From assembly GCF_048544455.1 (NCBI RefSeq), contig NC_133528.1:46088002-46152001 (forward strand): a DNA stretch of 64,000 bases, given 5' to 3'. This DNA comes from Silene latifolia (taxonomy: Eukaryota > Streptophyta > Magnoliopsida > Caryophyllales > Caryophyllaceae). Below the pieces are notes generated by a model that saw only the letters and a program-made list of their open reading frames with translations, was not told where the DNA came from and searched no databases. The position numbers were made by a program, and so were the translations under genes. Every line of letters begins with the position of its first letter. Within the stretch, counting starts at the first letter, position 1. Positions 46,811-57,891 of the stretch are shown piece by piece.

Positions 46811-48370
46811 TCCGTCCCGTTTTAGGAGCATATTTCCTAAGTTTTACAGTAACAGTCTTATACGATTTGTTATACGATTTGTTTTGTTTAAGTAAAAGGG
46901 TTTAGGGTTGGATTAGGCGGCTCCGCGAAGCGGTGCCGCCTAATCCAACCCTAAACCCTTTTCCGTCCCGTTTTAGGAGCGTTTTTCCCCAAATTTAAAT
47001 CCCGTCCACGACAGGGTATCACCCGTCCTTCCCTAGGATTTAGTTTTGGTTTTACTGTAACACTGTTGTACTACGAACAACCTTTGTTTAAGAAAAAGGG
47101 TTTAGGGTTGGATTAGGCGGCTTCGCGAAGCGGTTCCGCCTAATCCAACCCTAAACCCTTTTCCGTCCCGTTTTAGGAGCGTTTTTCCCCAAATTTAAAT
47201 CCCGTCCACGACAGGGTATCACCCGTCCTTCCTTAGGGTTTAGTTTTGGTTTTTTTGCACCACGATTTTTTAAGGAAAAGGGTTTAGGGTTGGATTAGGC
47301 GGCTCCGCGAAGCGGTGCCGCCTAATCCAACCCTAAACCCTTTTCCGTCCCGTTTTAGGAGCGTTTTTCCCCAAATTTAAATCCCGTCCACGACAGGGTA
47401 TCACCCGTCCTTCCCTAGGGTTTAGTTTTGGTTTTCTTTGTAACATCGTAGTACTACGAACAACCTTTGTTTAAGGAAAAGGGTTTAGGGTTGGATTAGG
47501 CGGCTCCGCGAAGCGGTGCCGCCTAATCTAACCCTAAACCCTTTTCCGTCCCGTTTTAGGAGCGTTTTTCACCAAATTTAAATCCCGTCCACGACAGGGT
47601 ATCAGCCGTCCTTCCCTAGGGTTTAGTTTTGGCTTTTTTACACCTCGATTTTTTAAGGAAAAGGGTTTAGGGTTGGATTAGGCGGCTCCGCGAAGCGGTG
47701 CCGCCTAATCCAACCCTAAACCCTTTTCCGTCCCGTTTTAGGAGCGTTTTTCCCCAAATTTAAATCCCGTCCACGACAGGGTATAACCCGTCCTTCCCTA
47801 GGGTTTAGTTTTGGTTTTTTTGCACCACGATTTATTAAGGAAAAGGGTTTAGGGTTGGATTAGGCGGCTCCGCGAAGCGGTGCTGCCTAATCCAACCCTA
47901 AACCCTCTTCCGTCCCGTTTTAGGAGTGTTTTTACCCAAATTTAAATCCCGTCCACGACAGGTTAGCTTCCGTCCTTCCCTAGGGTTTAGTTTGGTTTTA
48001 CTGTAAATGTTGTACTACGAACAACCTTTGTTTAAGGAAAAGGGTTTAGGGTTGGATTAGGCGGCTCCGCGAAGCGGTGCCGCCTAATCCAACCGTAAAC
48101 CCTTTTCCGTCCCGTTTTAGGAGCGTTTTTCCCCAAATTTAAATTATGTCGTATGTTTTAGGAGTGTTTTTCCCCAAATTTAAATCCCGTCCACGACAGG
48201 TTAGCTCCCGTCCTTCCCTAGGGTTTAGTTTGGTTTTTATCAGAATGTGTTGTACTACGAACAACCTTTGTTTAAGTAAAAGGGTTTAGGGTTGGATTAG
48301 GCGGCTCCGCGAAGCGGTGCCGCCTAATCCAACCCTAAACCCTTTTCCGTCCCGTTTTAGGAGCGTTTTT
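46811..48370. repeat. Eight-copy satellite of telomere-like hairpins, period about 170-240 bp
   Basis: Each unit has a constant block (ccgtcccgttttaggagcg.., aaatttaaatcccgtccacg, acaggg.., cgtccttcc..agggtttag). That is followed by a long hairpin with 27-base arms starting AAAAGGGTTTAGGGTTGGAT and an inner CCGC-GAA-GCGG stem-loop. Left arms end at 46920, 47120, 47302, 47503, 47695, 47867, 48064 and 48304. The arms contain GGGTTTAGGG, one and a half plant telomere repeats. Spacers come in two kinds (ACTACGAACAACCTTTGTTTAAG and TGCACCACGATTTTTTAAGG). The last interval is lengthened by a partial duplication. Confidence 0.92.
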
Positions 48371-48589
48371 TGACAATTTTAAACATAGTTACATAATCGT
48401 TGTTCAATTTAATATACCACAATTCTAATAGTAAATTGGACAATTAACCGAATTAAGATGTCATTCATTAAAAACAAGTGTTACAAACACTGATTAAAAA
48501 CGAAATACTTACAAACAAAGAATAATGAGTTAACTTAAATATAAGTGTCACAAGAAGCATAAATCGTAAATAAAGGAAATATTAAATCT

Positions 48590-49042
48590 TTTACTCCCTT
48601 CTTAGTCGTTTATTCAATGGAGGAGAATGAACGCTGCTTTCGCCCTCTAGCAACTCCTTTTTGATTATTCCCGTAACCTTCCATCTCTTCAATAGCTTTG
48701 ACAACAAGAGGCCACTTCTAGTTAATCGAAGGGTTGAGTTTAGCATATGACTCCCAAGAGAGCTGTAACACCAAGGAGAAATTGACGGTCTAAATCGGTT
48801 TCAGTGTATTTCTTCACTTATTTTCTTCTAATTTGTTTCCCAATACACTTGTTTTCCGCCATCGAAACTTGATATGAGCTTCAAAGCATTGTTCAAGTCA
48901 TTTTCAAGCACTTGTACTCGTTCTAGCATTTCTATTACCTTACTATCGATGATATAACTCGCTCAAGTAATGAATCTCTATGCCTTGTCATTTCTTCCAG
49001 TTCAAACTTGGTGTCTTCTAGTTTCCTTTGAATTCGTTCCAT
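48590..49042 (-). pseudogene. Small coiled-coil protein remnant
   Basis: On the minus strand, from an ATG at 49042, the frame reads MERIQRKLEDTKFELEEMTR and then HRDSLLERV, a heptad-like coiled coil. It stops after 35 codons and resumes in another frame as MLERVQVLENDLNNALKLIS and FDGGKQVYWETN. A basic tail near 48600-48700 reads IEEMEGYGNNQKGVARGRKQ in a third frame. Together they look like one short coiled-coil protein with a basic end, broken by indels. No family is recognised. It is on the same strand as the Ulp1-like genes to its right and may be a further exon set of the same transposon cargo. Confidence 0.4.
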
Positions 49043-50176
49043 TTTTCTCACGCAAAAAAAAAAAAAAAAAACCTATTAAAACAGAAAAATAAACTGTTTT
49101 CCCTAAATTAGAGAAAACAAAATTTATTTATAAACAAACATAAACTGTTTTCCCTCAATTAGAGCAAGGTAGTCATATAATAAATGAAATTTTAGCAACA
49201 GTTGTAATATTAAACCATCCATAATCTTTATAGATATTTAATATTACAAAAGATTAAAAAAAAATTAGACATGAAAAACCTTTGAATTTGTCTTGGCTTA
49301 TTTTTTTGTTTAGAAAATGAAATGTAAATGTTGAATGAAAATGAGATTATTTATAGATAATTGAAAAAAACAAAACAGTTTTAAAAAAAAAAAATAAAAA
49401 AAATAATCGCTTTGAAAAATGTCACTTTGAACAAAGTGAAAACTGTTTTAGAAAGATAATCTGCTGCAGATTGTAGAATTCAAAGCGTCAAAACCGTCAC
49501 ATAAAGTAACATAATTGTGTTTTTTTAAAATGAGATTATTTATAGATAATTGTGAAAAACAAAACAGTTATTTTTTTAAAAAAAAAATTAACTGCTTTAA
49601 AAACCACTTTTATTAACTACTTTGAAAACTGTTTTTAAATGATGATTGATGTTAACCACGTGCATGTTCCCCATAATTAGTCTAGTTATAAATGCTGCAT
49701 AGAGTGGAGAATTCAAAGCGTCAAAATCTTTTATTATAATTTTCATTTATTACTATCACAAAGATTGTTACAAAGAACATTATTTTCATTTTGTCTCGAC
49801 TTTTTTTGTTTAAAAAAAACACTAACATTTTAAAAACTGTTTTCAAAATTAAATGCTTTAAAAAAACAGTTAATTTTTGAATTCCAAAAGACAAAATAAG
49901 ACATGAAATTTATCCAACCCATGTTTCGTTTTCCCTATGAAGTGCAGTTATAACAGCTGCAAGAGTGAAGAATTCAAAACGTCAAATTATGTTTTCTCTT
50001 TTCACTTTTGAAACTGTCACACTGTTACAGTAACATAGTTAATGAATTTTGCATATAATAAGTTACTGTTACAGTAACAAACTTATTTGTAATATATTCC
50101 AAAATATTCCAAAATATGTTCCACTGTCTATGACAGCCACTATTACGTTGTTAAAGTAACATTGTTTTAGAGTACA
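49043..50176. repeat. AT-rich field with diverged tandem repeats
   Basis: No gene is seen. The phrase 'aatgagattatttatagataattg..aaaacaaaacagtt' occurs near 49340 and 49530. The phrase 'gaattcaaa(g/a)cgtcaaa' occurs near 49477, 49710 and 49969, indicating degenerate repeats with a period of roughly 190-260 bp. Homopolymer A runs are common. Confidence 0.45.
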
Positions 50177-51700
50177 TCACTTGATTTTCACTTTAAAACG
50201 AAGTACAAGCATTTCGGTGTTGAGTGGCTTCGGTTCATTCTCAATCGGTGGTTCTTTGTCTGACAATTCATCTTCCGTTGCCTTCCCTTTGAGCATTCTA
50301 GCGGCTTCTCTCCTTGCAGCTATATCAGGCCAGATTGTTTTCTTTGATTTTTTGAAGATTTCAACAGCGTCCAACAATTCAGCCCGTATTTTGTTGATGT
50401 CAGCCATGAGCAAACAAGCAGAAATTTGGGGAACACATGCCCGCCGATAAAATGTGTTGTTGAGCAAAGAAGACTTGTTTGCATATCCCAAAAAGTTGGA
50501 GACGGCTGTCATAGTGATACAGGCTGACTCTTCAAATACGGAAGCCCGTTTCTGCCATTTAAACTTCACATTTACCACAGGATAGCGGAGCATTTCAGTT
50601 ACCCTCACGTCGCCCTTTGTGTCCAGGTAGTCACTCATGCAACCGGCTGTCGAAAAGCAGAACATTAATTTCCTTTTACTATCAATTAAGAAATCGAGTA
50701 ATCAACAATGTTACAAAGATAGGTGTAACAAAGAAACATGAAACAACATAAAAATGTTACAAAGATATGACATCGTAACATCGAAATGAAATCGAAAATC
50801 GTAAACATACAATTTGACAACTCGGGGGACTTTCACGCTGCCATTGCGATGTCGTAAGTGAATGAAGACTCCCGATTAGCATACGATTGATTGTCGATCA
50901 CACTAATCTCTTTGTTGAGGAAATTAATACACATACAGAAGTAGTGATAGCCAGCCAAACAAGGTATAAAAATAAGTTCGGCATCAAGTCTGTAATTTGC
51001 CTTGCTTGCGTTGATGAAATTATCCCAAATTTCAAACAACTCGTTCTTTATATCAGACTGTTCACTATCCTCCTGCATCACAGCCAGTAGAGCATGCTGT
51101 AGTTTTAAAAAAAAAATAAAAAAAAAATGTAAGGGTTAGATTTCCCTTGTAAAAGAATCATATGTTATTGAAATGAAGCGGACATTTAACACCGATGCAA
51201 CTTACCATGTGACCTAGTCCTAAGTAAAGTATGGTTGGCCCCCTTTGCCCTTGTGCCTCTTTGTCGTTTCTCGACATAATTCAAGAGTAGAGACCAGCAT
51301 TCAAACACCATCCAATTTGTGTGACTCCTAGGACGTAGTGAGAGTATATCAGCTCTTGTGGAAGTCGATATCATCCATAAACGCATAAGAGTCAGATTAC
51401 TCAAGAGTTTTCGCAGAAACAGTGTAACATAAACAGTGTTTAAAAAACACTTTACGTAAAAATGTAAGGTAAAATAACACTTTCACAAGTAACAACAAGT
51501 ATTTTACCTTTTGTGGAAGTCGATATCATCCATAAACGCATAATCAAGAACGTGCCTTCTCGATTAGTTATCGGACAAGATTTCGATTTGCTCTCATAAA
51601 TTCAGAGACTAGGAATATATCACCGTCAATTTCACCGTGACCTAGAGAACATCCAATAGCATCATCTTTATGAAATTTAAATATTATCTCCTCATCTTCA
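50177..51700 (-). pseudogene. Ulp1-like (C48) protease gene, copy 1
   Basis: Minus-strand pieces in order are IIFKFHKDDAIGCSLGHGEI and FLVSEFMRANRNLVR (51560-51700), and ADILSLRPRSHTNWMVFECW with SLLLNYVEKRQRG (51186-51404). Next is LIFIPCLAGYHYFCMCINFL with EISVIDNQSY (50833-51081), carrying the His and Asp of the C48 site. A last exon, 50177-50665, has ESACITMTAVSNF at the expected Cys position and an acidic, proline-rich end. The usual DCG context of the Cys is lost and one stop (near 51575) occurs, so activity is doubtful. A 33-bp phrase (ttgtggaagtcgatatcatc..) is duplicated at 51356 and 51513, at an exon edge. C48-type genes are known cargo of plant Mutator-like elements (Kaonashi type); proximity to the FAR1-type gene suggests the same here. 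Confidence 0.65.
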
Positions 51701-51737
51701 CCAATTTCTCTAGGAGAACGCTTGTAAGCAACCGACT

Positions 51738-52446
51738 TCACCCTCTATTTGTTTGGGCTCTTCCTCCTTTTGTTTTTCCCGTGGCTTCTTTGTTTTTTCC
51801 TCTTCCTTTTTTTCCTCTTCCTTTTTTTCCTCTTCCTTTTTTTCCTTCTTCTCTTCCAGCCTTCTTTTTTTGCGTGACTTTTCCTTCATTGTTCCCTTTC
51901 ATTCCTGAATTTTGATATCCTCCTTGCACCTCTTTTCGTACTTGATTCAAGTCGCTAAGAACAAGTATTCCACATATTTCAAAGACGGTACAACATTCTT
52001 TTCCGTTCATCCCCACTCGAGTCAAAAACCTTCCCCGTGTAGAAAGCCATGTGCATCATCATGAAAACCCCACAATCCACATTTTTTTTGCAATGCTCTG
52101 CCATTTAAATTTCACATTCCGCAGTGGGAAACTTTCCACTTTGGAGCCTTTTGCAATTTGCATTTTCGACAACATTTTCCCCATGATATTTACCCGCACA
52201 AAAAGTAATACATCATATCTTGTATCTATGTTATCAGTAACAATGATTTCCAAATTTTTAATGGAAATTTAAAGGTATAACATTGTTACTGTAAGTAGAG
52301 AAACTTACCGCATTTCTTGCCATTTTTGCTTTTCGGGATCTGGCATATAAGGGTTTGTTGTCTAGGTAGTCAACGGTTTGCGACATGAAATTTATGCAAG
52401 CACAGAAAAAGTGGTCCTCCAGAATGAGTGGAATGAATATCTGCAA
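51738..52446 (-). pseudogene. Ulp1-like (C48) protease gene, copy 2, cut by Tat3
   Basis: The minus strand shows MQIFIPLILEDHFFCACINF with the catalytic His, then TVDYLDNKPLY with the Asp (52258-52446). Near 52040-52085 VDCGVFMMMHMAFYTGKVFD carries the catalytic Cys in its normal DCG setting, in another frame. Then come YRLEICGILVLSDLNQVRKE (about 51950) and a lysine/glycine-rich tail with repeated KKGRGKKGRG (51785-51850, from a tttttcctcttcc repeat). Introns or indels separate the pieces. The part upstream of 52446 is missing because the Tat3 3' LTR begins at 52526; it should continue beyond the right window edge. Compared with copy 1 the catalytic triad is better kept. Confidence 0.7.
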
Positions 52447-52525
52447 TTAAGCAGATATATATCATTGCTAAACAGAACTTCTATACACTCTACTTATATA
52501 AGAATAAAAAAAAAATATTAACAGT

Positions 52526-54749
52526 TGTGGACCATGGAAAAACGCTCCACTCAAATGCTTTTTCAAAACATTTTTAATTTTAAAAGAGTCGCCACTAAAT
52601 TTTTAAATGGAATTTAGAAACCAATTTTAGAGATTTGAATTCGTGTGACTTTACGTGTTAGGAAGTTAATTTAATTTTATTAAAACAACACCCAACCCCG
52701 CCCGTTGCAATAACGGTCTCTACTAGGTAAAAGATGGCTATTTCGGAAAGATATCACATGCGTATGCAACCGTTGAATTTAAATCCTATCATGCGAATTT
52801 CATTCTAAGTCGTTTAAAATGCATTTAACTTCGTCGAAGTGGTTTAGCATGTGAGGTTCATTGATTAAACTAGAAAACACATCCAAAGAGAGGGATAGGA
52901 AGGCTTACGCTTAGCATAAGATGTATTAACAAACATTAGTGGTTAGCTCATACATACAATATAAATTATAAATAATGTAAATTAAAATCTAAAACATAAA
53001 CTAATTAAACTAAGGATTAATCAAACAAAGTCAAACAAGGAAGCAAATTAAAACACAAAACCTGGACAAACCCGTGCACTGCACGGATCTGAAATTTTCG
53101 AAATATGTCAGAATTGACCCGTGCACTGCGCGGATTTTGAATTAATACATTGCTAATTACGAAATAAATACTAAATCAATGCAATAAATTACGAAAATCT
53201 ACCTAAATTAAAATTACAAATTATAGGTCTGAAAAATCATTAAAAATCAATTTTTATATGGTTAAAAATAAATACACATAAATTAAATAAACTCGATTTA
53301 TTAAATTGCCCTATTCCAACACGAGGATATGTAAACGAGCGAGGCATTTCGGTCACTTCAGACGATATAAGCCTTTTAAACTCGAGTCAACGCGGGTGCC
53401 GGAATGGTACTTTAACTCATACTCAAACTATTCTAGTTTCGATATTAGTTAGACGATGTTAGACAATGGTTAGTAAATAAACAATAAAAAAAACGAAATA
53501 AAAAGGAGAGAAGGGAGTTTTAATGCACCCTCAACCTACATGTATCGTTGACGAAGTCTTGTGTCGCAATCGATTGTAGATCTTGTCTTGAGGGGCCGTC
53601 GTCGACGAAGATTGAATTGTAAACACGGTTTTTGAAAGGTTTGAGCAGCGATTTTCAAAAGCTTACCACGGACTCGTTTCTCAACGAAAATTTGATTCGG
53701 AAAGTGTTCTGGAATCAGGGAAATATGTAGTGTTTGAAAGTGTAAATGGATGGAAACCACGGTATTGTTTCAGGCACGAAAAGCGAGCGGAGAACAGGCT
53801 GGTGCGCAGAAAACACGCGAAAACAGTGTTTACCACTCGCTTTTCGAGAGGATTCGTGCTAGGTTTAGGGTTGATTCTGGCTCGTTATTGCTGGTAGGCG
53901 ATGGTAGGTTCTAAGAGTCGTTAAGTGTGGTGATTAGGGAGTATATATAGGAAGGTTTCAAGGGTTAAAAGTAGGGCAAAACGGAGTGACAAGCAGCTTG
54001 GGCCTGTTTCGCATAGCTGCTGTCCAGCAGCTTTCGTGGGTGTTTGTGAGGGTTTCAGGGACGCTTTATTGTAGGTTAAGGCACGGGAATATGGGTAGGA
54101 TAGTCGGGTATGGGTTTGAGTTAATGGGTTACGGGTCTGGGTCAGTTTGGAGCGGGTTTGAGGCTTCGATATGGGCTGCGCGGGTTAAAGGGGGAAAACC
54201 GGGGCCTGTTCGCATGGCCTGTTTTGGGCTTCGAAAATGGAGGTTTTTGGACGTGGGTTGCATGGGAAATGGCCTGGAATGATAGCTTTGTATGTGGGCT
54301 AGGTGTGAGGTGAGAGTTGGGTTGGAAATTGGGTCGAAGTTGCATCGAAATTCGAGTCCAATTCGAGCTTAAATCGAGCTCAAAACCGAGCTTGAAATCG
54401 CGTACAAAACCGTCTTAAAATCGAGTTTCTCAAATACGATTTATAAAACGAATAAATTCAATCAAATCAAATTAAATAAATTCAAATAGAAAGTTTACTC
54501 CATTTTCAATAAAATAAACTTGAAAAAATAAACTCAAATTAAAACAATAAAATGAATTTATTTGAAAATGAACATTAACTTAAATTTCATTTAAATTAAT
54601 AAAAATCCATCGACGACGCCCGTTCCACATCGTAAAACGAGCCACAAATAATGACAACGCCAACTGACGAATACATGTTGTCCTATCATCATCGGGTGTT
54701 TGATGGGTTTTCTATAAATGCCAATATCGACAGATATGGGTAGCTCTGA
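52526..54749 (-). repeat. 3' LTR of Tat3
   Basis: It starts TGTGGACCATGG on the plus strand and ends gggtagctctga before the polypurine tract. Blocks shared with the Tat1 LTR include 'agtcgccac', 'cccgcccg..gcaataacggtctctact' and 'caccctcaacctacatg'. A TATATATA on the element strand lies at about 53942-53949. The end that should read CA on the plus strand reads GA, so the terminus departs from the TG..CA rule or the border is a few bases off. Reading frames inside (for example 53986-54282) are not supported as genes. Confidence 0.82.
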
Positions 54750-54762
54750 AGCCCCCACTTTG
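54750..54762 (-). other. Polypurine tract of Tat3
   Basis: AAAGTGGGGGCT on the element strand is identical in its core to Tat1 (6277-6290). Confidence 0.8.
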
Positions 54763-56260
54763 ACTGAGGCTTGGACAAGGCGAAAGTCAAAGTATACCCC
54801 AGGTCCCTCTCGACCTGAGGATTCTGCGGGTCGTTTAGAGTCCATTAGACTTGCGTATGTAAGCTCGCCAGCCATAAGAAGAGATCATACCTGAAACACG
54901 GTTCTGGACGCCTCGGCTTTTGCATTTTCATCATTGGAAGGTGGGTTGAGCCTTATCCTCAGGCGCCTACGTATCCGTTTCCGACAGAATCAAACCTGTA
55001 TCGTAGTTCGAGCTCGATGGCTGTAGCTTTCGCTTCGCCGGCTCGGATGCCAATATCCCATTGTAAATGTGAGTAAAGACAAAACTTGCGCTTTGCTTAT
55101 CAATTTTATTTGTTCGCTAGGGAGAACGATTCACCGAAATCGCGTTTGTTGGGGAAATATCATTTCCGTAGCATTCTCTTTGTTGATCTTTGTTATGAGG
55201 ATGCCATCCTGTCTGTTTTGTGGTGGTCTCTGGAGCCGACGGCGACAGAGCTCCCCCCGATTGGAGCATATTCTCGCAAATTTAATCATAATATATAGCA
55301 CGCGATTCACGTAGCGACATTTTGATACTTGAAATGGTCATCGACCGAATTTTGATGGGTCTTTGGAGCCGACGGCGACAGAGCCCCGATTGAAAGAAAA
55401 GGAAAATGGGTTATCGACCCATGAGACATGAACATTGCTTAGAAAAGGTGGGTCATTGACCCGAACTTTGAATATCTCGAAAATGATTGGCCTCTTCGAG
55501 GCGAGAATTTATTTCAGTTTTCTGGATCCAAATGATTTTTTGAATCAACACATAATTTTATTTTCAATAAAATTAATTGCGAAAAATCATTTCAAATTTC
55601 TGGAGTTAAATGATTTTTCAAATCAAAACATAATTTTATTTTCAATAAAATTAATCGCAGAAGTTTATTTCAAATTTCTGGAGTTAAATGATTTTTCAAA
55701 TCAAAACATAATTTTATTTTCAATAAAATTAATCGCAGAAGTTTATTTCAAATTTCTGGAGTCAAAGCGATGGGTAGACACGACCTTTTGACAAAAAGAC
55801 TCGGACTTTCTGACCCGTAACCAATGTGGGCGTAACCCAATAAAATCCGTAAATGTGTACGGGATGTTAATTCAACATGGGACGCGCAGGGGATGAAATT
55901 GTAAATTAGTCACTTCGGTGCACGAACTATGACAAATTCCGCAAGAGAAATGAGCGAACAAAACACGGGACGGATGGGGCCCACTTGGCGCGCCACACAG
56001 GCCTTACACGGCCGAAATAGAGGAGGTATGGGACTTGCCTTCTTATTTCAAAAAGCTACCAAACTTCCTAAAGCTAGTAGGCTTCCAAGTTTCCAAATTT
56101 CCTAGAAGATTTAGGTTTCCAAAACCTAAAGGAATTATACTTCCAAAATTCCTCATCTCTTTTCATATATAAGGAAGGGCTACGGGTTGCGATTTCCCAC
56201 AATTTCTCAAACAGAAATCTCTCTGCTTAAAAGAATATCTTTCTTAGAAAAAAACTAGTC
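54763..56260. other. Tat3 non-coding block and upstream region of the antisense gene
   Basis: The stretch 54763-54890 is shared with Tat1 (6290-6510). The block gcctacgtatccg..agaatcaaacc..cgtagttcg at 54964-55011 recurs at 58067-58114 and, diverged, at 13011-13065. The phrase 'ggtctctggagccgacggcgacagagc' occurs near 55229 and 55356. TATATAAGG at about 56167 lies 94 bp before the antisense start codon and is a likely TATA box. Confidence 0.6.
55521..55754. repeat. Three tandem copies of a 78-bp unit
   Basis: Units begin at 55521, 55599 and 55677 with tctgga(g/t)(t/c)(c/t)aaatgattttt and contain ataattttattttcaataaa. Copies two and three are almost identical. They make an open reading frame by chance on the plus strand, which I do not support as a gene. 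Confidence 0.85.
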
Positions 56261-57891
56261 ATGAATTCCTTGTTTGGGACCATGAAGGGATAGGCAACAG
56301 AATTCAGGGGTTTAGAAATCCAAAATCTGAATGCGGCGGGAATTCAACAAATTATTTTCCTGAGGCAAGTCATGATTCAACCCGCATTTCTTAAAGAGTG
56401 CCTGAGAGTGTGGGATCCCGAGCATCATGTCTTTGATTTTCCGGAGGGAGAAATTTGTCCCCTTCCTGAAGAATTTACCGTCTTGGGAGGATGGAGGACC
56501 ACGCAAGAGCCTATGGTTCCCGACTTTGTGTCCAACTGGACCCAAAAATACCGCGAATATCTAAACTTGTCGCGTGATGAAGCCCGTACCATCGTCGATG
56601 GTGGAAAGGTGGACCTGCTTGCGCTAGTGCATAGATTCCGGCGTGCGAATGACCCAGATATACCGATCATTTATCGACGCCGCGCCTTTGGCCTCATTCT
56701 ATTGCATCTTTATTGTTTCGAGGGGGCGATAGAAATTCCATCTTATTGCGGCCAAGCTAGACTAATCCGAGTCGTGGAGCAAATGGAGAATGGTGCTAAT
56801 CCTGCATGGATTATACTAGCTGAGACTATTAAAAGCTTGGATGCACAAAAAGCCAATCCGGATGCTGTATTCATGGGATCAACCCGTCTACTGCAAGTTT
56901 GTCTTTTTCCTTTTTTTCTCTTTTTTTCTCTTTTTTTCTTTTTTTTTCTTCGTCTTTTTTTTTCTTCTCTTTTTTTTCGTCTTTTTTATTTTTTTTCGTT
57001 TTTTTTTTCTTTTTTTTTTTAGTGCTTTTTTTTTTACCTGCCTTTTTCTGACTGTCTAACAGGTATGGCTCAGCGAGCGTCTTGGTTTGATTGATCCGCC
57101 GTTGAAACCAGAAGATTATCATGTCAGAAGTCTCACTAATCGGCGACGGCGCTACCATTCCGAGCAAGGATACGATTTACTGGCGAAATATCTTTGATTA
57201 GCGGAACAGGGTCTCACATTATTTGGTCCTTACCATGGCTTCATTTGAGCTCACTTACCGGGCTCGCAGATACTGATCATACACGGTATGTCACTTTGTT
57301 GGGCTTGGATCACCCTGTCTATTTTTACCCGTACCGAGTGCTTTGCCACTTCGGTCGTCAACAAATTGTCCCTGCGACGGAAGCTTCGCGAGGTCCTGCT
57401 TTTGTTATTTCTCAGGGTAGATGTCATACTTGGCTCCATGCGTGGCGCCGAAGGTACGTGTGGCGCATTCCCGAGCCACGCGAGTCTACTTGGGTTTCTC
57501 CTTCATATCTCAAATGGACTACAGAACCGGGCCTTAATGCAAGGAAGAAACTACAGAAAGATGATGCCATTGATCGGGAGAAGCATGACAGGGGGTTAAA
57601 AAATCGACAATTCTTTCTTGGGCCGATTCGGGCCCGACCGAGACCGAGACTAGGCCCGACGAGAACCCTAGGGCTAAACCTGGTGCTCCTAGCGTGTGGG
57701 ACCGACTGGGTACTACAAGTGGTGACGTTCCGACACTTGCAGAGAGACTTGGCCCTCGACCAAGCGTAAAAGAGAGATTGGGCCCGCGAGAAGACAGCGT
57801 GGTCCCCCCGAAGAAACGGGCAAGAATGATGATGGGTGAGACATCGTCTCGTAGTGACGGGACACGCGACCCAACTAAAGATAGGTGGTAG
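56261..57891 (+). pseudogene. Antisense two-exon DUF7745-like gene (Tat3 copy)
   Basis: This is the counterpart of 11185-12752 in Tat1, again opposite to gag-pol. Exon 1 runs from MNSLFGTMKG at 56261 to 56896, with a TAG at 56291 where a tryptophan codon is expected. It holds VWDPEHHVFDFPEGEICPLP, then FTVLGGW, and RRRAFGLILLHLYCFEGA. The intron 56897-57062 is a T/C-rich tract ending CTAACAG. Exon 2 begins VWLSERLGLIDPPLKPEDYH. After a frameshift near 57190 it continues with HIIWSLPWLHLSSLTGL, YFYPYRVLCHFGRQQIVP and STWVSPSYLKW. A further slip near 57660 gives the end, where RLG recurs (WDRLG, AERLGPRPSVKERLGPR), and then PPKKRARMMM, a nuclear-signal-like stretch. Function unknown; the DUF7745 name is a recollection from overall pattern. 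Confidence 0.62.

Noticed and set aside
46811..48370. CRISPR-like array or true interstitial telomere
   Set aside because: The repeats are long, spacers are themselves repeated, and the telomere-like word occurs as one and a half units per arm in a plant setting; it is a satellite, not a CRISPR array or a telomere tract.
51738..52025. 95-residue lysine/glycine-rich frame as an independent gene
   Set aside because: It is a tail of the Ulp1-like copy 2, stretched by a tttttcctcttcc repeat, not a separate gene.
53040..53130. Repeated phrase acccgtgcactgc.cggat in the Tat3 LTR as a regulatory repeat
   Set aside because: There are only two copies of about 18 bases within an LTR, without a counterpart in related LTRs; too little to support a function.
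53986..54282. 98-residue plus-strand frame in the Tat3 LTR
   Set aside because: It lies wholly inside an LTR, shows no family resemblance, and has no counterpart in the Tat1 or element A LTR.
55435..55791. 118-residue frame with repeated FLELNDFSNQNIILFSIKLI-type units
   Set aside because: It is a translation of the 78-bp tandem repeat; the unit length is a multiple of three by chance and there is no sign of a promoter or relative elsewhere.
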